A DNA stretch of 64,000 nucleotides from Sphaerisporangium sp. TRM90804 (GTDB lineage Bacteria > Actinomycetota > Actinomycetes > Streptosporangiales > Streptosporangiaceae): the NCBI RefSeq assembly GCF_029846175.1, contig NZ_JARWAC010000007.1, positions 124,001 to 188,000 on the forward strand, read 5' to 3'. Below the pieces are notes generated by a model. The model was not told the origin of the DNA and made no database searches. It saw nothing but the letters and a program-made list of their open reading frames with translations. Position 1 is the first letter of the stretch, and the number at the start of each line of letters is the position of its first letter. Of this stretch, positions 16,513-24,812 are shown in pieces. The position numbers and the translations under genes were made by a program.

Positions 16513-17070
16513 ATGGCACTCACCGAAGGACGCCACCAGAACGCCACCCACGCCCCCGTGCCGGCCGGCCAAGCCGAGGTGCTCAACCGCCCCGCCCGTC
16601 ACGTGTTCGCCGTCGCCCGCCTGGCCCTCGGCTGGGTCTTCCTGTGGGCCTTCCTCGACAAGCTGTTCGGCTGGGGTCTCGCCACGCCGGCCGAGCGCGC
16701 CTGGCTCAACGGCGGAAGCCCGACCACCGGGTTCCTCAAGGGCACCGGCGAGAACACCTTCGGCGCCTTCTTCGCCGGCCTGGCCGGTCAGCCCTGGGTC
16801 GACTGGCTGTTCATGATCGGCCTGCTCGGCATCGGCACCGCCCTCATCCTCGGCATCGGAATGAACATCGCCGCCATCACCGGCGGCCTGCTGCTGGTGC
16901 TGATGTGGGCGGCCGAGCTGCCGCTGGCCAACAACCCCTTCATGGACGACCACCTCGTCTACGCCGTCGTCCTGGCCGGCCTGGCCCTGATCGGCGCCGG
17001 CAACACCCTGGGCCTGGGCGAATGGTGGGGCCGCACCGACCTGGTCCGCCGCTACCCGATCCTCAAGTAG
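16513..17070 (+). CDS. DoxX-family membrane protein
   Basis: About 185 residues. After a polar leader (ALTEGRHQNATHAPVPAGQA) come four hydrophobic helices, with AVARLALGWVFLWAFLDKLF typical of DoxX/DoxD-like proteins, ILGIGMNIAAITGGLLLVLM, and a final VVLAGLALIGAGNTLGLGEW. DoxX relatives are quinone-associated membrane proteins linked to thiosulfate or redox stress; the role here is unknown. ATG 16513 is preferred (GAGG upstream); an ATG at 16459 is possible. The position beside the DevR-type genes suggests the same redox regulon. Confidence 0.72.
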   Translation: MALTEGRHQNATHAPVPAGQAEVLNRPARHVFAVARLALGWVFLWAFLDKLFGWGLATPAERAWLNGGSPTTGFLKGTGENTFGAFFAGLAGQPWVDWLFMIGLLGIGTALILGIGMNIAAITGGLLLVLMWAAELPLANNPFMDDHLVYAVVLAGLALIGAGNTLGLGEWWGRTDLVRRYPILK

Positions 17071-17153
17071 CCATCCGTGGCACCGCTCCCGCGCCCGCCC
17101 TCGACCGACGAGGACGGGCGCCGGCGTGTGCGCCCCGAAACAGGTACGACGTC

Positions 17154-17310
17154 CCCGCCCTCACCCCTGAGGGCGGGCATCGGCATGTCCACCCCGTCAC
17201 GTTGGCGGACCCGCTCCCCACCCCTTGGGGAGCGGGCATCGGCATGCCCACCCCGCACGCGCGTGGCCGGCCCGCTCCCCACCCCGAGGGCGGGCGTCGG
17301 CGTCCGCGCC
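17154..17310. repeat. Three-unit hairpin repeat downstream of the DoxX-like gene
   Basis: Three imperfect ~60 bp units, each with a GC hairpin followed by GGGC(A/G)TCGGC(A/G)T. The stems are 17154-17163 with 17168-17177 (10 bp, loop CCCC), 17210-17219 with 17227-17236 (10 bp), and a weaker third at about 17272-17294. Together they fill the 333 bp gap and probably act as a terminator block. No gene is seen in this gap. Confidence 0.55.
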
Positions 17311-17403
17311 ATGGGTGCGGCGGACGGGTAGCCGTGCGCCGGGTTCTCACGCTTCGTGGTAGGACCGTCGGTGACAGGTGTTCGCGAGTGGGGGGAGTGA
17401 CCC

Positions 17404-18180
17404 GTGGCCCGTGTTCTCGTCACCGGATCGAGTACCGGTCTGGGGTTGATGGCCGCTCAACTGCTCGCCCGGGAGGGGCACCGCGTCACGCTGCACGCCC
17501 GGGACGAGGCGCGCGCCGGTGACGCCCGGGCGGCGCTTCCGGAGGCCGAGGCCGTCGTGACCGGTGACCTGTCGAGCCTGGCGGAGACACGGGCGGTCGC
17601 CGAGCAGGCGAACGCGCTGGGTCGCTACGACGCCGTGATCCACAACGCGGCCGTCGGCTACCAGGAGCCGCGCCGCGTCGCGACGGCCGACGGGCTGGCC
17701 CACGTGTTCGTCGTCAACGTGGTGGCGCCGTACCTGCTGACCGCGCTGATCACGCCGCCCCGCAGGCTGGTCTACCTCAGCTCCGGCATGCACCGGGGCG
17801 GCACCGCCGACCTGGCGGACCCCCAGTGGACTTCTCGCCGGTGGAACGGCCCCCAGGCGTACTCCGACAGCAAGATGTACGACATCCTGCTCGCGTTCGG
17901 GGTGGCCCGCCGGTGGCCCGACGTGCTGTCCAACTCGGTGGACCCCGGCTGGGTGCCGACCAGGATGGGCGGCCCCGCCGCCCCCGACGACCTGTCGCTG
18001 GGCCCGAAGACCCAGGCCTGGCTCGCCGTCAGCGACGACCCCGCCGCCACCGTCACCGCCCGCCACTTCCACCACCAGCGCCCCCGGACCACCGCGCCCG
18101 ACGCCCTCGACGAGAAGAGACAGGACGCCCTCCTCGACTACTGCGCCGGCCTGACCGGAACCCCGCTCCCCCGCCCCTGA
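17404..18180 (+). CDS. Short-chain dehydrogenase/reductase (SDR)
   Basis: A 258-residue classical-type SDR. The Rossmann motif is TGSSTGLG at the N-terminus, the NAG-like motif is HNAAVGY, the catalytic Ser is in RRLVYLSSGMH, and Tyr-Lys is in AYSDSKMYD (near residue 158). It oxidises or reduces an unknown alcohol or carbonyl with NAD(P). The start is GTG (17404) with a G-rich ribosome site. It stands between two repeat blocks with no partner genes. Confidence 0.83.
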   Translation: MARVLVTGSSTGLGLMAAQLLAREGHRVTLHARDEARAGDARAALPEAEAVVTGDLSSLAETRAVAEQANALGRYDAVIHNAAVGYQEPRRVATADGLAHVFVVNVVAPYLLTALITPPRRLVYLSSGMHRGGTADLADPQWTSRRWNGPQAYSDSKMYDILLAFGVARRWPDVLSNSVDPGWVPTRMGGPAAPDDLSLGPKTQAWLAVSDDPAATVTARHFHHQRPRTTAPDALDEKRQDALLDYCAGLTGTPLPRP

Positions 18181-18279
18181 CCCGCGCAGGTCTGCGGCGC
18201 GGCGGTTCCCGGCCGGCCACTGGCGATCGAGGCGGCACCGCCCGTGACAAGCGGCACCCCTGTGGGAAGCCGTTCGCGC

Positions 18280-18415
18280 AACCCGCCCGCCGGTGATCGG
18301 GGCACGACCGCATCTCGGAACCCGCCCGCCGGTGATCGACGTGCGAGCCACGCGGGAATCCACCCCGTCGGTTGTCGACGTGCGAGCAACGCGGGGACCG
18401 CCCGCCGATGACGGC
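18280..18415. repeat. Four-unit tandem repeat of about 39 bp
   Basis: Units begin at about 18280, 18319, 18357 and 18396. The first two share AACCCGCCCGCCGGTGATCG exactly; units 2 and 3 share CGACGTGCGAGC then ACGCGGG. Drift increases downstream. The array fills most of the 245 bp gap between two convergent genes; nothing else was seen there. Confidence 0.7.
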
Positions 18416-18425
18416 CCTGAGGGCT

Positions 18426-19085
18426 TCAGGCGGCGGACGGGTCCCGGCCGGTGCGTACTGCGAGCGCGAGGTAGCGGTCGTCGCCGTCGTCGCAGGCGGT
18501 GAGGGTCCACCCGGTGCCGGCGAGCAGGGGGCGCAGGTTGGGCTCGGCGCGCACGTCACCGGCGTCGGGGACGCGGCCGTGGCGGGCCGCCAGCGCCGCG
18601 CGGCCCACCGGGTGGAACAGCGCCAGCCGGCCGCCCGCGACGGTGACCCTGGCCAGTTCCGCCAGCACCGCCGCCGCGTCGGGAAGGTGCCCGACCAGCC
18701 CTGCGGCCAGCACGCCGTGCACGACGCCGTCGCGCAGCGGAAGGCGTGCGGCGTCGCCGACCAGCAGGTGCCCCCACGCGCCCCGGCCCCTGTCTCTCGC
18801 GGACCAGATCATGCTCGGCGTGACGTCGACGCCGACGACGTGCCCGGCGCCGCCCACCGCCGCCCGCAGGGGCGCGAACGCCCTGGCCGTGCCGCACCCG
18901 GCGTCCAGCACCGTCGCCCCGGGTTCCAGCGCCAGCTCAGCCACCGCGGCGGCGAAGGCGGGGTCGTCATCGGGGAACTTCTCGTCCCACCCCGCCGCCC
19001 GGGCGGCGAAGAACTCCTGGGTCTCGCGCAGATCCCGCCGCTCCCGGCGCCCGGCCGTGGAGGCCCCGCCCTGTTCCTCGTTCAT
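18426..19085 (-). CDS. Class I SAM-dependent methyltransferase
   Basis: 219 residues with motif I ATVLDAGCGTARAFAPL (near residue 60), VVGVDVTPSMI, the acidic loop LVGDAARLPLRDGVV and motif IV-like VTVAGGRLALFHPVGRAAL. This is the UbiE/Methyltransf_11 type, acting on an unknown small molecule. The ATG at 19085 is chosen over an upstream in-frame ATG because of the GAGAAG site. Confidence 0.82.
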   Translation of the reverse strand: MNEEQGGASTAGRRERRDLRETQEFFAARAAGWDEKFPDDDPAFAAAVAELALEPGATVLDAGCGTARAFAPLRAAVGGAGHVVGVDVTPSMIWSARDRGRGAWGHLLVGDAARLPLRDGVVHGVLAAGLVGHLPDAAAVLAELARVTVAGGRLALFHPVGRAALAARHGRVPDAGDVRAEPNLRPLLAGTGWTLTACDDGDDRYLALAVRTGRDPSAA

Positions 19086-19202
19086 GATCACTTCTCGTCG
19101 CTCGCCGGAAGCCGCCTGCCAAGCACGATATGCCACCCCCGTGAAGCGTCCGGGCGTCAGTGCTCGCCCATCCCCGTCACCCCCGCATGCCCTGTCCGGG
19201 CG

Positions 19203-20243
19203 TCAGTCCGTGTTGAGTTCGGCCAGCCAGGCGAGCTGTTCGACGCGGTCGTCCAGGGTGGGGGCGTTCAGGCCGGCGATGAGCGTGGTGGCCCCTGCCT
19301 CGCGGTAGGCGGCGAGGCGCTCGCGCACCCGGGCGGGGGTGCCGCAGAGCGTCAGGGAGTCCACGAGGTCGTCCGGCAGCTCCTCCATGGCCTCGCCCAG
19401 GCCGCCGTCGAGGTAGGAGTCCTGCACGCGCTCGGCGGCGTCGGCGAAGCCGAGGCGGTGCGCCAGGCGGTTGTAGAAGTTCACCTCCCGCGTCCCCATG
19501 CCGCCGAGGTACAGCGCGAGCATGGGGCGCGCCAGGTCGCGCGCGTAGTCGGCGTCGTCGTCCACCATGGCCATGACCATCGGCGACACGGCGATCCGCG
19601 ACGCGTCCCGCCCGGCCCGCGCCGCGCCCTCGCGCAGGAGCGGGAGCGACGCGGCGACGTGCTCGGGCGGGAAGTGGATCGGCAGCCAGCCGTCGGCCAC
19701 CTCACCCGCGAGCGCGATGGCCTTCGGGCCCATGGCCGCCAGGTGGATCGGCAGCGGCTTGCGCACCGGCTCGGCCGCCATCGTCAGCGCCTTGCCCCGG
19801 CTGTCGGGCAACGGCAGCACCAGGGTCGGCCCCTCGTGCCGCACCGGCTCGCCCGCCAGGGCGGTGCGCACGACCTTCACGTAGTCGCGCAGGTGGGCCA
19901 GCGGGCGTTCGTAACGCTGCCCGTGCCACCCCTCGGCCACCTGCGGCCCGGAGGTGCCGAGCCCGAGCCGGAACCGCCCGTTGGACAGCCGGTCGATCGT
20001 GACCGCCGTCATCGCACCGGCGATGGCCGTGCGCGCGGAGATCTGCAGCACCCCCGTGCCCAGCTCGATACGCTCGGTGCCCGCCGCCAGCCACGCGAGC
20101 GTCGCCGCCGGGTCGACCCCGTACCCCTCCGAGGCCCACACGGACTCGTACCCGAGCCGCTCCGCCTGCTGAACGAGTTTGAGCTGGTCCCCGGGGGACG
20201 AGGCGACGGGTCCCAGGGTGCCGATGCTGAAGCCGAGGCGCAC
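19203..20243 (-). CDS. LLM-class F420-dependent oxidoreductase
   Basis: 346 residues of luciferase-like TIM-barrel: LGFSIGTLGPVASSPGDQLK start, then ESVWASEGYGVDPAATLAWL, RIELGTGVLQISARTAIAGA and GRFRLGLGTSGPQVAEGWHG. This is the typical pattern of F420-dependent oxidoreductases of the Rv-type subfamily. GTG (20243) is preceded by AAGGAG. The substrate is unknown. It is a single gene. Confidence 0.83.
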   Translation of the reverse strand: MRLGFSIGTLGPVASSPGDQLKLVQQAERLGYESVWASEGYGVDPAATLAWLAAGTERIELGTGVLQISARTAIAGAMTAVTIDRLSNGRFRLGLGTSGPQVAEGWHGQRYERPLAHLRDYVKVVRTALAGEPVRHEGPTLVLPLPDSRGKALTMAAEPVRKPLPIHLAAMGPKAIALAGEVADGWLPIHFPPEHVAASLPLLREGAARAGRDASRIAVSPMVMAMVDDDADYARDLARPMLALYLGGMGTREVNFYNRLAHRLGFADAAERVQDSYLDGGLGEAMEELPDDLVDSLTLCGTPARVRERLAAYREAGATTLIAGLNAPTLDDRVEQLAWLAELNTD

Positions 20244-20380
20244 GATGACTCCTTGCCGGAAACGCGGTTCTTGATCCCATCCTCCCCACAGAACCCCGCC
20301 CACGACAGCCCTTCCAGGAGCCGTCACACGATCGAACGCCCGGGCGCGGGCGCGGACCCGCCAGGACGGCCCGGTGACGG

Positions 20381-20800
20381 TCAGCCGACGCGGTCGGCGC
20401 GGCGGGCGCGGTTCAGGACCAGCCCGCCGAGAACCATGGCGATCACCCCGATCAGCAGGGCGATGAAGCCGCCGACTATTCCGTAGCCGGTGCTGGGGCC
20501 GCCTTCGGCGGCGGCCACGACCATCCCGCCGACGGCCGCGCCCACCAGCCCCGCCACCAGGGCCACGACGGCCCCTCTTCTCCCGTCTCCGGCGCCGGCG
20601 CGACGGGCGCGGGTCAGAGCCCGGCCGCCCGCGACCGCGCCGACCAGCCCTATCAGCGTGCCCACCATGGCCCAGACCCGCCCGGGGGTCATGGTGTAGG
20701 AACTGACGGGGGCCAGGAGGGCCGAGACGCGCGCGGCCGCCGGTGCGGCGAGCCCGTGACCTCCGAGCACGGCGGCGGCGAGCAGGTGACGGACGGACAT
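20381..20800 (-). CDS. DUF6223-type small membrane protein
   Basis: 139 residues: a signal-like N-terminus (MSVRHLLAAAVLGGHGLAAP), a segment YTMTPGRVWAMVGTLIGLVG, then two more hydrophobic segments ending IALLIGVIAMVLGGLVLNRA. I recognise this as the DUF6223 pattern seen next to NarL-type two-component systems in actinomycetes. Function unknown. It is divergent from the kinase gene across 218 bp containing a perfect palindrome and is probably its regulatory target. Confidence 0.68.
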   Translation of the reverse strand: MSVRHLLAAAVLGGHGLAAPAAARVSALLAPVSSYTMTPGRVWAMVGTLIGLVGAVAGGRALTRARRAGAGDGRRGAVVALVAGLVGAAVGGMVVAAAEGGPSTGYGIVGGFIALLIGVIAMVLGGLVLNRARRADRVG

Positions 20801-20942
20801 GGGGTGCTCCTTCTCATGCTGCGACTGGATGTCGCCTGATCATGTCCGCTGGACGGCCGCCGGTCGTCCCGCCGGCGCAGGCGATTCACGCTGCCGCGCG
20901 TGGGGCATCCGGCTGCCGCAGGCGCCGCAGGCGCCGGGAACA

Positions 20943-20958
20943 TACCGCGTGCGCGGTA
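20943..20958. promoter_or_regulatory. Palindromic operator candidate between DUF6223 and kinase genes
   Basis: TACCGCG-TG-CGCGGTA is a perfect 7+7 inverted repeat in the divergent control region. It is the natural candidate binding site for the response regulator encoded at 22140. Confidence 0.45.
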
Positions 20959-21018
20959 GGCGGCCGCTCGTCCATGAGGAGGTGTCGTCCGCGGCACGAC
21001 CTGGCTTAAGGTGCGCGC

Positions 21019-22143
21019 ATGGGCCCAGGACGGTCCGGTGTTCCGGCCGGTGTCAGAGATTGGGCGATCGCCGTCTGCGTGGCTGCGGCGCTGCTGGTCG
21101 CCGGGCTGTCCGAGAACCGCTCCGCCACCGACGCCGACCTGCTCGGCTACACGCTGCTGGCGGCCGGCGGCCTGGCGCTGACCGCGCGCCGCCGGGCCCC
21201 GGTGCCCGTCCTGGCCGTCACCGGGCTGTGCGCGGTGGGTCACCAGGCGGCCGGGTTCGACGTGCCCGCCGTGGCGTTCCTGTTCGCCGTGTACGCCGCC
21301 GTACGGGCGGGCCACCGCGGCGTCACGGTGGCGGCGGCCGTGCTGACGCTGGTCGCCCTCCCGCTCGTGGCCCTCGCCGTGCAGGGCCTGCCCGTGGGCG
21401 AGGCGCTCGCGCGAGCCCGGGGCGCCTTGGAGCTGGCCTGGCTGGTCGCCGCCGGCGCGGCGGGTGAAGCGCTGCGGCAGGCCGAGCGGCGGGCGGACGA
21501 AGCCGAGCGCACCCGGGAGGAGACCGCGCTGCGCCGCGCGAACGAGGAGCGGCTGCACATCGCACGCGAGCTGCACGATTCGCTCACCCACCAGATCTCG
21601 GTCATCAAGGTGCAGGCCGGAGCCGCCGTCCACCTGGCCCGCAGGCGTGGCGAGCGGGTGCCGGAAGCCCTGCTGGCGATCCAGGAGGCCGCTCGCGAGG
21701 CGAACCGGGAGCTGCGGGCGACCCTGGAGGCGCTGCGCGAGGACGGCGACGCTCCGCCGCGCGGGCTCGACCACGTCCCCGAACTGGTCGAGCGGGTCCG
21801 CATGACCGGCCTGGACGCGACGCTGACGATCGAGGGCCAACGGCACGACGTGCCCGCCGCCGTGGGCCAGACCGCCTACCGGATCGTCCAGGAGTCGCTC
21901 ACCAACATCGCCCGGCACGCCTCCGCCGCCACCGCGTCGGTCCGGATCGGCTACCGCCCGGACGCCCTCGCCATCCGCGTCGACGACGACGGCAAGGCCA
22001 GGCCCGGCACCGCCCCGGTGCCCGGCGTCGGGCTGCTCGGGATGCGCGAACGCGTCACCGCCCTCGGCGGCCGGCTGCGCGCGCAGCCACGCGACGAGGG
22101 CGGCTTCACCGTCGATGCCGAACTGCCCGTGGCCCGGCCGTGA
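21019..22143 (+). CDS. NarL-type membrane sensor histidine kinase
   Basis: 374 residues. Residues 1-155 hold about five membrane helices and no large sensor domain. The HisKA_3 segment is RLHIARELHDSLTHQISVIK with phospho-acceptor His near residue 190. The ATPase has IVQESLTNIARHASAATASV and VGLLGMRERVTALGG. The signal is probably sensed within the membrane. The ATG follows AAGG. The stop overlaps the regulator start (GTGA). Confidence 0.86.
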   Translation: MGPGRSGVPAGVRDWAIAVCVAAALLVAGLSENRSATDADLLGYTLLAAGGLALTARRRAPVPVLAVTGLCAVGHQAAGFDVPAVAFLFAVYAAVRAGHRGVTVAAAVLTLVALPLVALAVQGLPVGEALARARGALELAWLVAAGAAGEALRQAERRADEAERTREETALRRANEERLHIARELHDSLTHQISVIKVQAGAAVHLARRRGERVPEALLAIQEAAREANRELRATLEALREDGDAPPRGLDHVPELVERVRMTGLDATLTIEGQRHDVPAAVGQTAYRIVQESLTNIARHASAATASVRIGYRPDALAIRVDDDGKARPGTAPVPGVGLLGMRERVTALGGRLRAQPRDEGGFTVDAELPVARP

Positions 22144-22802
22144 TCCGCGTCCTGCTCGTCGACGACCAGCCGCTCCTCCGTGGCGGGTTCCGCGCGCTGC
22201 TCGACATCGAGGACGACATCGAGGTGGTGGCCGAGGCCGCCGACGGGATGGAGGGGGTGGCCCTGGCCGGGGAACACCTGCCCGACATCGCGCTCATCGA
22301 TATCCAGATGCCGGTCATGGACGGCATCGAGGCGACCCGGCGCATCGCCGCGAACCCGGCCCTGGCCCGGGTGCACGTCGTCATCCTGACCAACTACGGC
22401 CTCGACGAACACGTCTTCCACGCTCTGCGCGCCGGCGCCGCCGGTTTCCTCGTCAAGGACATCGAGCCGGAGGACTTCCTGCACGCCATCCGCGTCGCCG
22501 CCCGCGGCGACGCGCTGCTCGCACCGTCGATCACCCGCATGCTCATGGACCGCTACGTCACCGAGCCGCTCCACCAGAACACGGACGCGGCCCTGAAATG
22601 GCTGACCGCCCGCGAACGGGAGGCCGTCGTCCTGGTCGCCCGCGGCCTGTCCAACGACGAGATCGCCGAGCGCATGCTCATCACCCCCCTGACCGCGAAG
22701 ACCCACGTCAACCGGGCCATGACCAAGCTCCACGCCCGCGACCGCGCCCAACTGGTGGTCCTCGCCTACGAGTCCGGCCTGGTGACCCCCCGCACCCGCT
22801 GA
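22140..22802 (+). CDS. NarL-family response regulator
   Basis: 220 residues: receiver domain IRVLLVDDQPLLRGGFRALL with acceptor Asp in ALIDIQMPVMDG and Lys in FLVKDIEPEDF, then LuxR HTH LTAREREAVVLVARGLSNDE. It starts at a GTG overlapping the kinase stop by four bases, so the pair is coupled. The likely target is the divergent DUF6223 gene; that is inference. Confidence 0.88.
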   Translation: MIRVLLVDDQPLLRGGFRALLDIEDDIEVVAEAADGMEGVALAGEHLPDIALIDIQMPVMDGIEATRRIAANPALARVHVVILTNYGLDEHVFHALRAGAAGFLVKDIEPEDFLHAIRVAARGDALLAPSITRMLMDRYVTEPLHQNTDAALKWLTAREREAVVLVARGLSNDEIAERMLITPLTAKTHVNRAMTKLHARDRAQLVVLAYESGLVTPRTR

Positions 22803-22905
22803 CCTCCAGACCGTTTCCACCCATCGCCAAGCTGACAGGCTTCTCAGCAGCCGGCCTCCGCAGCCCCGTGCGGCTGCTGCCCGAGCAGCCGGGACACCGC
22901 CGGGA

Positions 22906-23838
22906 TCACGCGAACCAGGTGATCGCCTGCCCGTGCGAGCGGGTCCAGGCGAGCGGCGTCCCGTCCAGCGCCAGTACGTTCGGCGCGCCACCGGGCGGCT
23001 CGGGCAGCGCGTCGTTGGGCAGCACGTCCGGGTTCTCGTTCGCGATCCAGTGCCCGGGCAGTCCGCGTACCACGTCGGCGAACGCTTTCCTGCGCGGCGC
23101 GGGCACCTGGTACATCACCGAGGTGTGGAACACCACCAACGTCGCGCCGGCCGGCGCCCGCGCGGCCAGCGCCGGCAGGTCGTCCACCAGGTCGCCGCGC
23201 ACGAGCAGCGGCGGCTCGGCCGCCGCGACGGCGGCCGCGGCCCGCAGCCGGGCGCGGCGGTGCGTGTGCTCCGGCCAGATGAGGGCGTCGAGCCATGCGA
23301 GATCGGCGGGGTCGGTGACATCGAGCGGGTTCAGATCCAGGCCGGCCCGCCACACCACCTCGGGTACGCCGGTCGGCGGCGCCACTCCGGTCGCCGCGCA
23401 GTCCAGGACCGGTTCGCCGGCGCCGACCACGTGCTCTCCGTAGCGGTAGGCGTACCGGTCGGGGTAGAGGCACAGCCCGGCGGACGCGCCGACCTCCAGC
23501 AGCGCGAGCGGCTGTGGCAGCGTGGCGAGCACCGGCAGCAGTACGGCACATCGTCCGGCCTCGTTCGTCTGCGTGGCCCGGGTGCGCATCTCCGCCTCGA
23601 TCGCCGGCCAGTTCGCCACGGTGTAGTCGTGGAACGAGGCCGGGTCCTCGACCGCGCCACCGAGGAGGCGTACGACGCCGAAAAGCAGGTTCGGCTGACG
23701 CTTGGCCGGTGGAAGTGTTCCGAGCAGTGCGAGTACCTCGTCGTCTCGGGAGACCGCGAGCGACAGGCGCTCGTACGCCGGCGACACGCCGTGCGCCTCG
23801 TGCGCGGCGAACTCGGCGTACTGCGCGGCAGTCGTCAT
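22906..23838 (-). CDS. DUF2332 family protein
   Basis: 310 residues with the DUF2332 pattern: YAEFAAHEAHGVSPAYERLS start, PNLLFGVVRLLGG, then TNEAGRCAVLLPVLATLP and LLEVGASAGLCLYPDRYAYR, ending in HGQAITWFA. The EVGASAGL segment looks like a nucleotide- or SAM-type glycine loop, but the family has no established activity. ATG 23838; the ribosome site is weak. Confidence 0.75.
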   Translation of the reverse strand: MTTAAQYAEFAAHEAHGVSPAYERLSLAVSRDDEVLALLGTLPPAKRQPNLLFGVVRLLGGAVEDPASFHDYTVANWPAIEAEMRTRATQTNEAGRCAVLLPVLATLPQPLALLEVGASAGLCLYPDRYAYRYGEHVVGAGEPVLDCAATGVAPPTGVPEVVWRAGLDLNPLDVTDPADLAWLDALIWPEHTHRRARLRAAAAVAAAEPPLLVRGDLVDDLPALAARAPAGATLVVFHTSVMYQVPAPRRKAFADVVRGLPGHWIANENPDVLPNDALPEPPGGAPNVLALDGTPLAWTRSHGQAITWFA

Positions 23839-23852
23839 GTCCGTATCATCCC

Positions 23853-24296
23853 GCAGAGGCGGCCCTCGTGACCGGCGCCACCGCCGGTATCGGCCGCGCC
23901 GTCGCGCCGCGACTGGCAGCCGGCGGCATCGACGTGGTCGCCCACGGCCGCGACCCCGAACGCGGCGCCCAGCTCGTCGAGGAGATCTCGGCACAAGGCG
24001 GCAGCGCGCGTTCGCCGCGGCAGACCTGACGAACGCCCAGGAGGTCTTGGCGCTCGCCAAGGAGGCGGGTGACGTGGACATCCTTGTCGACAACGCCCGA
24101 ATCTACGTGTTCACCAGCACGCCAGACACGACGGCCGACAGCTTCGATCAGCACTTCGCGATCAACACCCGGGTCCCGTTCCTGCTCTTCGGCGCATCGG
24201 CGCCCCCATGGCCGAACGTGGGCACGGGTGGATCGTCAACGTCACCTCGACCGCCGCGACGTCGCCCCCCATCGGCGGCGCGTACGGCGCGTCCTG
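23853..24296 (+). pseudogene. SDR pseudogene, frameshifted and truncated
   Basis: Three frames in turn read an SDR: AALVTGATAGIGRAVAPRLA (23859 on), then after a shift near 24005 AAADLTNAQEVLALAKEAGD and NARIYVFTSTPDTTADSFDQ, then after a shift near 24200 MAERGHGWIVNVTSTAATSP and AYGAS. The Tyr-Lys catalytic part begins but the C-terminal ~80 residues are gone; the sequence runs into the MerR gene at about 24300. It has no start codon of its own. It may be a decayed paralogue of the SDR at 24813. Confidence 0.72.
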
Positions 24297-24321
24297 CCGG
24301 GGGACCTGCGGGGTGATGAGG

Positions 24322-24717
24322 TCAGTGGGCTGGTGCTTGCGCCTGGCCTGTGCGCAGGGCGGGGCAGTGGTCCGGGTGGGGGTGGCGGGCGATGTCGATC
24401 ATGCGGTCGAGGTGGGCGAGCGCCTGTTCCAGCTCGTTCATCGTCGCCGCGATGCGGGCGCGCTCGGTGGCCAGGACGTCGAGGACCTTGGGGGTCGCGG
24501 TGCCGGTGTCGACGCAGGGTAGTACCTGCAGGATGGTGCGGCTCGACAAGCCCGCGGCATAGAACTGCTGGATGAGGCGGACCCGCTCGACCACGGACTC
24601 GGCGTAGGTGCGCTGACCGCTTGAGGTGCGCTCGGCACTGAGCAGCCCTTGCTCCTCGTAGTACCGCAACGCCCGCACGCTCACTCCCGCGCGGCTCGCC
24701 ACATCGCCGATTCGCAT
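24322..24717 (-). CDS. MerR-family regulator
   Basis: 131 residues: winged HTH MRIGDVASRAGVSVRALRYY then EEQGLLSAERTSSGQRTYAE, and a dimerisation helix ARIAATMNELEQALAHLDRM. A single Cys (PCVDTGTA) and another near the end (HCPALR) give no clear metal or redox site. It is divergent from an SDR gene with a textbook MerR-type operator between, and probably controls both. The ligand is unknown. Confidence 0.83.
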   Translation of the reverse strand: MRIGDVASRAGVSVRALRYYEEQGLLSAERTSSGQRTYAESVVERVRLIQQFYAAGLSSRTILQVLPCVDTGTATPKVLDVLATERARIAATMNELEQALAHLDRMIDIARHPHPDHCPALRTGQAQAPAH

Positions 24718-24739
24718 GCGAACTCCTTCGGTCGCCGAC

Positions 24740-24771
24740 TTGCCTCTGACGTCAACGTCAGGGAATAGCGT
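24740..24771 (+). promoter_or_regulatory. MerR-type promoter/operator of the SDR gene
   Basis: TTGCCT (24740-24745) and TAGCGT (24766-24771) are 20 bp apart, an over-long spacer typical of MerR-activated promoters. The spacer holds the perfect inverted repeat CTGACGT-CA-ACGTCAG (24746-24761). Confidence 0.65.
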
Positions 24772-24812
24772 AGCCGCGTTGGACAGTCACGAAGGATGAG
24801 GAACACATTCAC

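Noticed and set aside
18280-18415. CRISPR array
   Set aside because: Units are contiguous without spacers and drift in sequence; no cas genes.
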